Positions 8,573 through 16,857 of a stretch of 64,000 nt of DNA are shown here, in pieces. How positions within the stretch are numbered: the first letter of the stretch is position 1; the number at the start of each line of letters is the position of its first letter. The position numbers and the translations under genes were made by a program. The stretch is from positions 124,001 through 188,000 of the forward strand of contig JAGZQO010000001.1 in the NCBI GenBank assembly GCA_018382125.1, read 5' to 3'. The notes below the pieces were generated by a model. The model worked only from the letters and a program-made list of their open reading frames with translations. It was not told where the DNA came from and ran no database searches. This DNA comes from Collinsella sp. GTDB lineage: Bacteria; Actinomycetota; Coriobacteriia; Coriobacteriales; Coriobacteriaceae.

Positions 8573-9130
8573 ATGGCAGAAGAGAAGTATGTGCCGCGTC
8601 TGAAGACCAAGTACAACAACGAGGTCAAGCAGCAGCTTCAGGACAAGTTCCAGTACGAGAACGTCATGATGATCCCCAAGTTTGAGAAGATCGTCGTGAA
8701 CATGGGTGTCGGCGAGGCCGCTACCGATTCCAAGGCCATCGACGGTGCCGTGCGCGACCTGCGCGCCATCACCGGCCAGCAGCCGATGATCACCCGTGCC
8801 CGCAAGTCCATCGCTACCTTCCGCCTGCGCGCTGGTATGCCGATCGGCTGCAAGGTTACCCTGCGTGGCGACCGTATGTGGGAGTTCTTCGATCGTCTGA
8901 CCTCCGTCGCGATCCCCCGTATCCGCGACTTCCGCGGCATCTCCGCCAAGAGCTTCGACGGCCGTGGTAACTTCTCCATGGGCGTCACCGAGCAGCTCAT
9001 CTTCCCCGAGATCGACTTCGACTCCGTCGATCACCAGCGCGGTATGGACATCACTTTCGTGACCACCGCCAACACCGATGAGGAGGCCAAGGCCCTTCTG
9101 GACGCCTTCGGTTTCCCGTTCAAGAAATAG
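8573..9130 (+). CDS. rplE: 50S ribosomal protein L5
   Basis: 185 residues, typical L5 length, with characteristic VVNMGVGEAATDSKAI, ITRARKSIATFRLRAGMPIG and FPEIDFDSVD segments. L5 binds 5S rRNA in the central protuberance of the large subunit. It is normally preceded by rplN and rplX, but here the upstream neighbour is the xdhC-like gene, so rplE is the first gene of this ribosomal block. A GC-rich stem (about 9147-9175) separates it from rpsN. Confidence 0.98.
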   Translation: MAEEKYVPRLKTKYNNEVKQQLQDKFQYENVMMIPKFEKIVVNMGVGEAATDSKAIDGAVRDLRAITGQQPMITRARKSIATFRLRAGMPIGCKVTLRGDRMWEFFDRLTSVAIPRIRDFRGISAKSFDGRGNFSMGVTEQLIFPEIDFDSVDHQRGMDITFVTTANTDEEAKALLDAFGFPFKK

Positions 9131-9209
9131 GTTCACCTGCCCTATAAGCGCCGTTCCCACAAGGGGGCGGCGCTTGGGGCGAACAATACTCTATGTGAGG
9201 AGGATATAA

Positions 9210-9395
9210 GTGGCTAAGACATCGATGATCGTCAAGTGCAATCGCAAGCAGAAGTTCTCTACTCGTGAGTACACGCGCTGCCAGCGCTGCGGCCGTCCGC
9301 ACTCTGTGTACCGCAAGTTCGGCCTGTGCCGTGTCTGCTTCCGCGAGCTTGCACTCAAGGGCGAGCTTCCCGGCGTTAAGAAGGCCAGCTGGTAA
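9210..9395 (+). CDS. rpsN: 30S ribosomal protein S14, zinc-binding type Z
   Basis: 61 residues, the short zinc-ribbon form (rpsZ type), with two CxxC pairs (CQRCGRPH and CRVCF). The start is GTG at 9210 after a GAGGAGG site (9197-9203). S14 sits in the 30S head. Type Z is usual in Actinomycetota and Firmicutes. Confidence 0.97.
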   Translation: MAKTSMIVKCNRKQKFSTREYTRCQRCGRPHSVYRKFGLCRVCFRELALKGELPGVKKASW

Positions 9396-9514
9396 GTCAC
9401 TACCAGCGTTTCAAGCATCAGTTTGGAACAGGGAAAACGCGCTAAAAAGGCTTTGCCGTTAAGGGCGGCGAAGAACCAAGAGCACGTGTTCATCAAGAAC
9501 GAAGGAGAATCTGT

Positions 9515-9913
9515 ATGAACCTTACAGACCCGATCGCAGATATGCTTACGCGCATCCGTAACGCTAACTCTGTGAACAAGGCCACGGTCTCCATGCCGAG
9601 CAGCAAGAAGCTCGTCGAGATCGCTCGTGTTCTGCACGAGGAGGGCTACATCGAGGGCTACGATGTCGAGGACACCGTTCCCCAGAAGACTCTGCACATC
9701 ACGCTTAAGTATGGTCCCAAGAAGGCTAAGGTCATCAACGGCATCCGCCGCATTTCCAAGCCGGGCCTGCGTAAGTACACCGGCGTTGCCGACATGCCCC
9801 GCGTCCGCGGTGGCCTTGGTACCGCCATTATTTCCACCAGCCATGGCGTCATGACCGACCGCGATGCTCGCAAGCACAACGTCGGCGGCGAGATCATCGC
9901 TTACGTCTGGTAA
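9515..9913 (+). CDS. rpsH: 30S ribosomal protein S8
   Basis: 132 residues starting MNLTDPIADMLTRIRNA, with the C-terminal STSHGVMTDRDARK signature of S8. It binds the central domain of 16S rRNA and in many bacteria is the translational repressor of the spc operon. The 119-bp gap before it is long for this operon and contains GAAGGAG at 9500-9506. Confidence 0.98.
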   Translation: MNLTDPIADMLTRIRNANSVNKATVSMPSSKKLVEIARVLHEEGYIEGYDVEDTVPQKTLHITLKYGPKKAKVINGIRRISKPGLRKYTGVADMPRVRGGLGTAIISTSHGVMTDRDARKHNVGGEIIAYVW

Positions 9914-9946
9914 TTCGCTCGGTAGGTAGAAGGAAAGGAGATCACC

Positions 9947-10483
9947 GTGTCTCGTATCGGTAATAAGCCTGTCCAGATTCCCGCCGGAGTCGAAGTGGCA
10001 GTCAACGGCAACAACGTTGTCGTCAAGGGCCCCAAGGGCCAGCTCGAGCTCGATGTCTTTGAGAAGCTCGCTATCAACGTCGAGGACAACGTCCTCACCG
10101 TTTCCCGTCCCGACGACGAGCGTGAGACCCGTGCCCGCCACGGCCTCACCCGCGCCCTCATCCACAACATGGTTGTTGGCGTTTCCGAGGGCTTCGAGAA
10201 GAAGCTCGAGCTCGCCGGCGTCGGTTACCGCGTGCAGCAGAAGGGCAAGAACCTCGAGTTCTCCCTGGGCTTCTCGCACCCCGTGATCGTCGAGGCTCCC
10301 GAGGGCATCACCTTCGAGGTTCCCGACAACACCCACGTGAACGTCAAGGGTATCAACAAGCAGCAGGTCGGTCAGATCGCCGCTGAGATCCGCGGCCATC
10401 GTCCTCCCGAGCCTTACAAGGGCAAGGGTATCCACTACGTTGGCGAGCACATCCGCCGCAAGCTGGGTAAGGCCGCCAAGTAG
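9947..10483 (+). CDS. rplF: 50S ribosomal protein L6
   Basis: 178 residues starting at GTG 9947 (MSRIGNKPVQIPAGVEV). It holds the two L6 repeats and the C-terminal PPEPYKGKGIHYVGE motif that contacts 23S rRNA near the sarcin-ricin loop. AAAGGAG at 9934-9940 supports the start. Confidence 0.98.
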   Translation: MSRIGNKPVQIPAGVEVAVNGNNVVVKGPKGQLELDVFEKLAINVEDNVLTVSRPDDERETRARHGLTRALIHNMVVGVSEGFEKKLELAGVGYRVQQKGKNLEFSLGFSHPVIVEAPEGITFEVPDNTHVNVKGINKQQVGQIAAEIRGHRPPEPYKGKGIHYVGEHIRRKLGKAAK

Positions 10484-10508
10484 TCGTAACCGACTCACTC
10501 GCATAAGA

Positions 10509-10530
10509 CCAGCACCCCGTCAGGTGCTGG
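10509..10530 (+). promoter_or_regulatory. Intercistronic hairpin between rplF and rplR
   Basis: Perfect 8-bp stem (10509-10516 with 10523-10530) and 6-nt loop, without a T-run directly after. It may tune readthrough or mRNA processing inside the spc operon. Confidence 0.4.
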
Positions 10531-10558
10531 CAAGATCAACCTTTTTAGGAGTTTACGT

Positions 10559-10927
10559 ATGAACAAGCATAAGGCGAAGCTGGAAGGCCTCAAGCGTCGT
10601 CAGCGTCGTGTTCGCGGCAAGGTCTCGGGTACCTCCGAGCGTCCGCGTCTTCGCGTGACCCGTACTAACGCCAACATCTATGCCCAGATCATCGACGACA
10701 GCAAGGGCTCCAGCCTGACGCTCGTCTCTGCCTCGACCCTCGAGGCCGAGTTCAAGGGCACCCACACCTCGAACAAGGAGGCTGCGGAGAAGGTCGGTCA
10801 GATCGTTGGCAAGCGCGCCATCGAGGCCGGCATCACCAAGGTCGCCTTCGATCGCGGTGGCCGTATCTACCATGGCCGCGTCAAGGCCCTCGCCGACGGT
10901 GCTCGTGCCGCCGGTCTCGAGTTCTAG
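10559..10927 (+). CDS. rplR: 50S ribosomal protein L18
   Basis: 122 residues with the L18 signatures RPRLRVTRTNANIYAQIID and the C-terminal VAFDRGGRIYHGRVKALAD. It binds 5S rRNA together with L5. The TTAGGAG site precedes the ATG by 7 bases, and rpsE follows after 14 bases. Confidence 0.98.
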   Translation: MNKHKAKLEGLKRRQRRVRGKVSGTSERPRLRVTRTNANIYAQIIDDSKGSSLTLVSASTLEAEFKGTHTSNKEAAEKVGQIVGKRAIEAGITKVAFDRGGRIYHGRVKALADGARAAGLEF

Positions 10928-10941
10928 GAGGTATGTAGCAC

Positions 10942-11466
10942 ATGGCTCGTAATCAGAAGCAGCAGCGCGAGGCCTCCGAGTTCGAGGAGCGCGTCGTTTA
11001 CATCAACCGCGTGTCGAAGACCGTCAAGGGTGGTCGTCGCATGAGCCTCGTCGCTCTCGTCGTCGTTGGCGACGGCAAGGGCAACGTCGGCGTTGGCATG
11101 GGCAAGTCCGCTGAGGTGCCCATGGCCATCTCCAAGGCGTCTCTCGATGCCAAGAAGAACATGTTCCACGTGCCGGTGACCGAGCAGGGCACCATCCCGC
11201 ACGAGGTTCTCGGCCACTTTGGTGCCGGCCGCATCATCATCAAGCCCGCTGTCGAGGGTACCGGCGTTATCGCCGGCGGCGCTGTGCGTCCCCTCTTTGA
11301 GCTTGCTGGCATCAAGAACGTCCTGTCCAAGTCCCTCGGTACCGACAACGGCCTCAACATCATCAAGGCTGCCGTCGAGGGCCTCAAGGAGCTCTCCAGC
11401 CCTGAGGACGTCGCGGCTCGCCGTGGCCTGACGGTCTCCGAGATGTTCGTCGGTAAGGAGAACTAA
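10942..11466 (+). CDS. rpsE: 30S ribosomal protein S5
   Basis: 174 residues with the dsRNA-binding N-terminal domain (VVYINRVSKTVKGGRRMS) and the GxGKSxEV stretch. S5 acts in decoding accuracy at the 30S body-shoulder interface. It is two bases ahead of rpmD, so translation is likely coupled. Confidence 0.98.
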   Translation: MARNQKQQREASEFEERVVYINRVSKTVKGGRRMSLVALVVVGDGKGNVGVGMGKSAEVPMAISKASLDAKKNMFHVPVTEQGTIPHEVLGHFGAGRIIIKPAVEGTGVIAGGAVRPLFELAGIKNVLSKSLGTDNGLNIIKAAVEGLKELSSPEDVAARRGLTVSEMFVGKEN

Positions 11467-11468
11467 GC

Positions 11469-11651
11469 ATGGCTGACACCATCAAGATCAAGCAGGTCCG
11501 CAGCACCAATGGTTGCAAGCAGGACCAGGTCCGTACTGTCCGTGCCCTCGGTCTCCACAGGATCCGCGAGGTTCGCGAGATTGCTGACAACGAGTCCGTC
11601 CGCGGCATGATCTTCAAGGTCAAGCACCTTGTCGAGATTGTAGAGGAGTAG
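11469..11651 (+). CDS. rpmD: 50S ribosomal protein L30
   Basis: 60 residues (IKIKQVRSTNGCKQDQVRT, then LGLHRIREVREIADN), the usual bacterial L30 length and pattern. It lies between rpsE and rplO in conserved spc order. Confidence 0.97.
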   Translation: MADTIKIKQVRSTNGCKQDQVRTVRALGLHRIREVREIADNESVRGMIFKVKHLVEIVEE

Positions 11652-11654
11652 CAA

Positions 11655-12104
11655 ATGCAGCTTCACGATCTTACTCCCGCGCCCGGTTCCACCAAGAACC
11701 GTAAGCGCGTCGGCCGTGGCAATTCTTCGGGTCACGGCACCACTTCTGGCCGCGGCCAGAAGGGCCAGGGTTCCCGCTCTGGCGGCACCAAGGGTGCCGG
11801 CTTCGAGGGTGGCCAGACTCCGCTGGCTATGCGCCTGCCCAAGCTTCCGGGCTTCCGCAACCCCCGTCGTATCGAGTACACCGCCGTTAACGTTGAGCGT
11901 CTCGAGCGTAAGTTCGAGGACGGCGCTGTGATCGACGGTGCCGCTCTTAAGGCCGCTCGCATCACCAAGAGCGAGTTCGAGCCCGTCAAGGTGCTCGGCA
12001 ATGGTGAGCTCACCAAGAAGTTCACGGTCAAGGTCGACAAGGTCAGCGCTTCTGCGCAGGCCAAGATCGAGGCCGCCGGCGGAAAGGTCGAGCTGCCGTG
12101 CTAA
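11655..12104 (+). CDS. rplO: 50S ribosomal protein L15
   Basis: 149 residues with the N-terminal MQLHDLTPAPGSTKNRKRVG and the glycine-rich GHGTTSGRGQKGQGSRSGG segment typical of L15. Its last 7 bases overlap the secY GTG start, implying translational coupling with the translocon gene. Confidence 0.98.
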   Translation: MQLHDLTPAPGSTKNRKRVGRGNSSGHGTTSGRGQKGQGSRSGGTKGAGFEGGQTPLAMRLPKLPGFRNPRRIEYTAVNVERLERKFEDGAVIDGAALKAARITKSEFEPVKVLGNGELTKKFTVKVDKVSASAQAKIEAAGGKVELPC

Positions 12105-13384
12105 ATGGTCTTAAGAATGCTTTCCGCATCAAAGAATTGCGCGAAAAGATTCTTTTTACCATAGCTATGCTCGTCGTGTACCGCATTGGTGCGCACGTTC
12201 CTGTGCCCGGCATTCCCTTCCAGGGGATGCTGGGCCTTTTCTCGACCGATAACAATTCGGTCGCCGCAGGTGCTATGGCCCTCCTGAATCTTTTCTCTGG
12301 CGGCGCGTTGAGCTATGTGTCGGTGTTTTCGCTGGGCATCATGCCTTACATCACCAGCTCGATCATCCTCCAGATGCTCCAGGCCGTTGTGCCTTCCCTG
12401 CATGAGCTTGCCCGCGAGGGCGAGGTCGGTCAGACCAAGATCACGCAGTATTCGCGTTACCTCACCCTGGCTCTGGCAATCCTCAACTCCGTGGGTTACC
12501 TCTTCCTCTTTAAGAGCTTCGGCATCAGCTTCAATGGCGCCGGCGCTCCCGAGATCATCTTCGACCTCATGATCGTCGGTACGCTCACTGCGGGCGCCAT
12601 GCTGATCATGTGGATTGGTGAGCTCATCACCCAGCGCGGTATCGGCAATGGCATGTCGCTGATCATCTTTGCGAACATCATGGCCGGCCTGCCGCAGGCT
12701 ATCTTCTCCAGCACCGAGGGCAATGCCGGTGGCATCATCACCATGGTGATCATCTGCGCCATCATTTTGCTGGTTATCCCGCTGATTGTTTTCCTTGAGC
12801 GCGGCCAGCGCCGCATCCCGGTCTCCTACGCCAAACGCGTCGTGGGCCGTCGCATGATGGGTGGCCAGACCACCTACCTGCCCATCAAGGTCAACACCGC
12901 GGGTGTCGTGCCGATCATCTTCGCTTCGGCGCTGCTGTACTTCCCCGCTCAGATTGCCGTGTTCTTCCCCGGCATCGGCTGGATTCAGGCAGTTGCCTCC
13001 GCGCTTTCGACCGGTTGGCTCAACTGGGTGCTTAACGTTGTCCTCATCGTGTTCTTCGCGTACTTCTACACCTCCATGGTGTTCAACCCCGATGACACGG
13101 CCGATAACCTTAAGAAGCAGGGCGGCTTTATTCCGGGCGTGCGTCCGGGTAGGGCTACCGCGGCCTACATCAAGAACGCGCTCAACAAGATCACGCTTCC
13201 TAGCGCTGTCTTTTTGGCGCTCATCGCCATCGTGCCTTCGATCATCTTCTCCTTCACGGGTAACCATCTGATCCAGGCATTTGGCGGCACGTCCATCCTC
13301 ATCATGGTCGGCGTCGTGCTCGACACGGTCGATAAGCTCGAAGGCCAGATCAAGATGTATGATTACGATGGATTCTTTAAATAG
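12098..13384 (+). CDS. secY: Preprotein translocase subunit SecY
   Basis: 428 residues with ten predicted membrane helices and the SecY signatures VPVPGIPF near the N-terminus and GQRRIPVSYAKRVVGR in the cytosolic loop. It forms the SecYEG channel with SecE and SecG; the motor SecA is encoded at 41186-43993. The start is GTG 12098, overlapping rplO; the in-frame reading MLNGLKNAFRIKELR is the family N-terminus. Confidence 0.98.
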   Translation: MLNGLKNAFRIKELREKILFTIAMLVVYRIGAHVPVPGIPFQGMLGLFSTDNNSVAAGAMALLNLFSGGALSYVSVFSLGIMPYITSSIILQMLQAVVPSLHELAREGEVGQTKITQYSRYLTLALAILNSVGYLFLFKSFGISFNGAGAPEIIFDLMIVGTLTAGAMLIMWIGELITQRGIGNGMSLIIFANIMAGLPQAIFSSTEGNAGGIITMVIICAIILLVIPLIVFLERGQRRIPVSYAKRVVGRRMMGGQTTYLPIKVNTAGVVPIIFASALLYFPAQIAVFFPGIGWIQAVASALSTGWLNWVLNVVLIVFFAYFYTSMVFNPDDTADNLKKQGGFIPGVRPGRATAAYIKNALNKITLPSAVFLALIAIVPSIIFSFTGNHLIQAFGGTSILIMVGVVLDTVDKLEGQIKMYDYDGFFK

Positions 13385-13402
13385 GCTAGAGGAGGATTGC
13401 TC

Positions 13403-14029
13403 ATGAACCTCGTATTGCTCGGAGCTCCGGGTGCCGGTAAGGGCACCGTCGCACAGGAGCTCGTCGCCGAGTTTGGCGTCGCCCATATTTCCACGGGCGA
13501 CCTGCTGCGTGCTGCCGTCAAGGGTGGCACCGAGCTTGGTATTCAGGCTAAGAAGTACATGGACGCTGGCGAGCTCGTTCCCGACCAGCTCGTGATCGAC
13601 CTTGTCAAGGAGCGCCTTGCCGCCGATGACGCCCAGCAGGGCTTCATCCTCGACGGCTTCCCGCGCAACACCGCCCAGGCTGTGACGCTCGATTCCGAGC
13701 TCTCCGCCATGGGTCGCGAGATCGATTGCGCCCTTCTGGTCGATGTGGCCCCCGAGGTCATTATCGATCGTCTGTCTTCGCGTCGCACCTGCCGCGCCTG
13801 CGGTTACACCGGCACTGCTGCCGATGCCACCTGCCCCAAGTGCGGTGGCGAGATGTATCAGCGCGACGACGACAAGCCCGAGACCATCAAGAACCGTCTC
13901 GACGTCTACGAGAAGTCCACGAGCCCGCTCGTCGACTACTATCGTGGCCAGGGTCTGCTCAAGTCGGTCAACGGTGACCAGGCTCGCGAGACCGTGTACG
14001 GGGATGTCAAAGAGGCTCTCGGTCTATGA
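13403..14029 (+). CDS. adk: Adenylate kinase
   Basis: 208 residues with the P-loop GAPGAGKGT at residues 7-15, DGFPRN in the AMP-binding region, and a zinc-binding LID with four cysteines (CRACG and CPKCG). It interconverts ATP, AMP and ADP. ATG 13403 is preferred over a TTG six bases upstream because AGAGGAGG ends at 13395. The stop overlaps the map start by four bases (ATGA). Confidence 0.97.
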   Translation: MNLVLLGAPGAGKGTVAQELVAEFGVAHISTGDLLRAAVKGGTELGIQAKKYMDAGELVPDQLVIDLVKERLAADDAQQGFILDGFPRNTAQAVTLDSELSAMGREIDCALLVDVAPEVIIDRLSSRRTCRACGYTGTAADATCPKCGGEMYQRDDDKPETIKNRLDVYEKSTSPLVDYYRGQGLLKSVNGDQARETVYGDVKEALGL

Positions 14030-14814
14030 TCAAGATTAAGTCTGCAACGCAAATCGAGCAGATGAAGAAGGCAGGAGCGCTATCTAAGATGGCGCTCCGC
14101 CACGTTGGAGCCATGGTGCGCCCCGGCGTTTCGACTTTTGAGCTCGATCAGCTCGCGGAGCAGATTATCCGCATGCATGGCGGCACCCCTGCCTTTAAGG
14201 GTTACGGCGGGTTCCCGGGGACCATTTGCGCATCGATCAACGATGCCGTGGTCCACGGTATTCCCAACCCTGACATGATCCTGCGCGATGGCGATATCAT
14301 CTCCATCGATACGGGAGCCGTTGTCGACGGTTGGGTCGGCGATAACGCATGGACGTTTTTCGTCGGCACCCCCACGCCCGAAGCCAAGGTTTTGTGTGAG
14401 GTCACGCGCGATTGCCTTAAGGCTGCCATCGAGCAGGCTGTTCCCGGTAACCATATCGGGGACGTCGGTTATGCCGTTCAGTCCCTCGCCGAGTCTCACG
14501 GTTACGGCGTGCTTCGTGATTATGTTGGCCATGGCATTGGCCGCGTGATGCACGAGGACCCCAACGTTCCTAACTATGGAAAGAAGGGGAGGGGCGTTCG
14601 CCTCCAGGCCGGCATGGTCATTGCCATCGAGCCGATGGTTACGATGGGTTCCAACCATGTAAGCACGGGCTCCGACGGTTGGATTGTTACGACCAACGAC
14701 CACCTGCCCGCCGCGCACTATGAGAACACCGTCGCCATTACCAATGACGGTCCGGTGATTCTCACCACGGATGCCCAAGGTGCTTGGTGTTCGCTCCAAG
14801 GCGGAGAAATGTAA
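14026..14814 (+). CDS. map: Type I methionine aminopeptidase
   Basis: 262 residues of the M24 fold, starting MIKIKSATQIEQMKKAG. Metal-binding residues lie in SIDTGAVVDGWVGDNA, in GHGIGRVMHEDP and in IEPMVTMG. It removes the initiator Met from nascent proteins. It overlaps adk and precedes the infA promoter, the usual adk-map-infA order in this operon. Confidence 0.97.
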   Translation: MIKIKSATQIEQMKKAGALSKMALRHVGAMVRPGVSTFELDQLAEQIIRMHGGTPAFKGYGGFPGTICASINDAVVHGIPNPDMILRDGDIISIDTGAVVDGWVGDNAWTFFVGTPTPEAKVLCEVTRDCLKAAIEQAVPGNHIGDVGYAVQSLAESHGYGVLRDYVGHGIGRVMHEDPNVPNYGKKGRGVRLQAGMVIAIEPMVTMGSNHVSTGSDGWIVTTNDHLPAAHYENTVAITNDGPVILTTDAQGAWCSLQGGEM

Positions 14815-14850
14815 CAAGTTCCACTTAGTTGTGGAGCCATTACGAAGTTA

Positions 14851-14879
14851 TTACGATGCGTGCATACGTGTTGTAGAAT
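14851..14879 (+). promoter_or_regulatory. Internal promoter for infA-rpmJ-rpsM operon
   Basis: TTACGA at 14851-14856, a 17-bp spacer and TAGAAT at 14874-14879, 40 bases before the infA start in a gap of about 100 bases after map. It fits a sigma-70-type promoter giving separate control of the alpha-operon part. Confidence 0.6.
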
Positions 14880-14918
14880 ACTCAATCGCTGTCGTTTTCT
14901 AGAGAAAGATGATTGCTT

Positions 14919-15137
14919 GTGAAGAAGGAAGACGCAATTGAGCTCGAGGGTACGGTAAAAGAGCCGCTGCCCAACGCCATGTTTAAGGTTGAGCTCGAGA
15001 ACGGTCATTCGGTTCTGTGCAACATTTCTGGCAAGATCCGAATGAATTACATCCGCATTCTCCCCGGTGACAGGGTTGTCGTGGAGCTTTCCCCGTACGA
15101 CCTGACCCGCGGCCGCATCACCTATCGCTATAAATAG
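14919..15137 (+). CDS. infA: Translation initiation factor IF-1
   Basis: 72 residues, one OB-fold: KKEDAIELEGTVKEPLPNA, then GDRVVVELSPYDLTRGRI. The start is set at GTG 14919, which gives the normal IF-1 N-terminus; a TTG two codons earlier is also possible. IF-1 occupies the A site during initiation. Its place between map and rpmJ is conserved. Confidence 0.96.
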   Translation: MKKEDAIELEGTVKEPLPNAMFKVELENGHSVLCNISGKIRMNYIRILPGDRVVVELSPYDLTRGRITYRYK

Positions 15138-15287
15138 CGGCACGCATACACGCACTCCATTTCCGGCTGCAGGCTTAGCTCAACCTACGGTCGGATTGTG
15201 TGTGAAGACCAGCCATAGTTTTAAACGCCTGCGGCTGGGCGAGTAGATAGTAGGGAAGTAGTTTGAGCGCTACCGAAAGGAAGAACG

Positions 15288-15401
15288 ATGAAGGTACGTC
15301 CTTCGGTCAAGAAGATGTGCGATAAGTGCAAAATCATTAGGCGCCATGGCAAGGTCCTCGTCATTTGCGAGAACCCCCGTCATAAGCAGCGTCAGGGTTA
15401 A
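15288..15401 (+). CDS. rpmJ: 50S ribosomal protein L36
   Basis: 37 residues (MKVRPSVKKMCDKCKIIRR, then a CxxxxxH zinc pair), the zinc-ribbon form with Cys11, Cys14, Cys27 and His32. GAAAGGAAG just upstream is a good ribosome site. The gene is short but has full length for L36 and lies in the conserved infA-rpmJ-rpsM order. Confidence 0.97.
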   Translation: MKVRPSVKKMCDKCKIIRRHGKVLVICENPRHKQRQG

Positions 15402-15415
15402 GAGAGGAGACTACG

Positions 15416-15790
15416 TTGGCCCGTATTAATGGTGTCGACCTCCCGCGTGAGAAGCGCGTTGAGATCGGTCTGACCTACATTTACGGCATCGGCCGCACCA
15501 CTGCGACGAAGATCTGCGTCGAGTGCAACGTTAACGTGGATACGCGCGTTAAGGACCTCACCGAGGATGAGGTTAATGCCATCCGCGATTATATCGATAA
15601 GAACCTGATCATGGTTGAGGGCGACCTCCGCCGTGAGCGCAACCAGAACGTCAAGCGCCTTATGGACATCGGCTGCAACCGCGGCCTTCGTCACCGCAAG
15701 GGCCTCCCGGTCCGCGGCCAGCGCACCCACACTAACGCTCGTACCCGCAAGGGCCCGAAGCGTCAGATCGGTGCTAAGAAGAAGAAATAA
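15416..15790 (+). CDS. rpsM: 30S ribosomal protein S13
   Basis: 124 residues starting at TTG 15416 (MARINGVDLPREKRVEIGL), with helix-hairpin-helix YIYGIGRTTA and the basic tail GQRTHTNARTRKGPKR. It contacts P-site tRNA and the A-site finger. AGAGGAG at 15401-15407 supports the TTG start. Confidence 0.97.
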   Translation: MARINGVDLPREKRVEIGLTYIYGIGRTTATKICVECNVNVDTRVKDLTEDEVNAIRDYIDKNLIMVEGDLRRERNQNVKRLMDIGCNRGLRHRKGLPVRGQRTHTNARTRKGPKRQIGAKKKK

Positions 15791-15804
15791 GGAGCGCTAG
15801 ATAG

Positions 15805-16209
15805 ATGGCTACTGCTAAGAAGAACGTTCGCGCTGCCCGTCTGAAGCGCGCGGACCGTAAGAACATTTCCGTGGGCCAGGCTCACATTCGTTCTACGTTC
15901 AACAACACGATCGTTTCGATCACCGATCCCCAGGGCAACGTCATTTCCTGGAAGTCGGCTGGCCAGGTGGGCTTCAAGGGCTCCCGTAAGTCCACGCCGT
16001 TCGCTGCCCAGATGGCTGCCGAGGCTGCTGCCAAGCAGGCCATGGAGCACGGTATGAAGAAGGTTTCCGTCTTCGTCAAGGGCCCCGGCTCCGGTCGTGA
16101 GACCGCCATCCGCTCCCTCCAGGCTGCTGGCCTCGAGGTCTCGAGCATCCAGGACAAGACCCCCATTCCGCACAACGGCTGCCGCCCCAAGAAGCGTCGC
16201 CGCGTGTAA
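15805..16209 (+). CDS. rpsK: 30S ribosomal protein S11
   Basis: 134 residues with HIRSTFNNTIVSITDPQGN and the C-terminal GCRPKKRRRV of S11, which lines the mRNA exit channel on the 30S platform. It follows rpsM by 14 bases. Confidence 0.98.
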   Translation: MATAKKNVRAARLKRADRKNISVGQAHIRSTFNNTIVSITDPQGNVISWKSAGQVGFKGSRKSTPFAAQMAAEAAAKQAMEHGMKKVSVFVKGPGSGRETAIRSLQAAGLEVSSIQDKTPIPHNGCRPKKRRRV

Positions 16210-16228
16210 CTGAAAGGATCGTATCAAT

Positions 16229-16825
16229 ATGGCAATCGACAGGACTCCTGTTCTTAAGCGCTGCCGTCAGCTCGGGATCGATCCCGCTGAGCTCGGTTAC
16301 AGCAGCAAGAAGGAATCTATCCGTCAGCCCAAGCGCCGTCGCAAGGAATCTGAGTACGGCATGCAGCTGCGCGAGAAGCAGAAGGTCAAGTTCATCTATG
16401 GCGTTCTGGAGAAGCAGTTCCACGGCTACTTCAACAAGGCCCGTAAGATGAACGGCGTCACCGGTGAGAACCTCATGATCATTCTTGAGTCTCGCCTCGA
16501 CAACGTCGTCTTCCGTCTTGGCTTCGCCCGCACCCGCAAAGAGGCTCGTCAGTCCGTCCGTCACGGTCACTTCACCGTGAACGGCAAGCGCGTGGACATC
16601 CCGTCCTACCGCGTCAAGGCCGGCGACGTCGTCGCTGTCGGCGAGAAGTTCCGTGACCTCCTCCCCATCAAGGAGGCCCTGATTTCCTCCGAGCGCTTTG
16701 AGGTCCCTGGCTGGCTCGAGGTCGATATCGAGAAGCTGTCTGGTAACGTGCTCGCTCTGCCGACGCGTGAGCAGATCAGCGGTGATATCAACGAGCAGCT
16801 CATCGTCGAGCTCTACTCTAAGTAG
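16229..16825 (+). CDS. rpsD: 30S ribosomal protein S4
   Basis: 198 residues with the S4 RNA-binding domain (LESRLDNVVFRLGFARTR, then VNGKRVDIPSY). The N-terminal region lacks the zinc-binding cysteines (only one Cys), so this is the C-minus form. S4 nucleates 30S assembly and often represses the alpha operon. Confidence 0.97.
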   Translation: MAIDRTPVLKRCRQLGIDPAELGYSSKKESIRQPKRRRKESEYGMQLREKQKVKFIYGVLEKQFHGYFNKARKMNGVTGENLMIILESRLDNVVFRLGFARTRKEARQSVRHGHFTVNGKRVDIPSYRVKAGDVVAVGEKFRDLLPIKEALISSERFEVPGWLEVDIEKLSGNVLALPTREQISGDINEQLIVELYSK

Positions 16826-16857
16826 TCCATCCGGGCTGCTGAGGCTGGAGGTAATAC

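Noticed and set aside
12101..13486. 461-residue minus-strand frame opposite secY
   Set aside because: His/Asp-rich antisense of a membrane protein gene, with no ribosome site or family.
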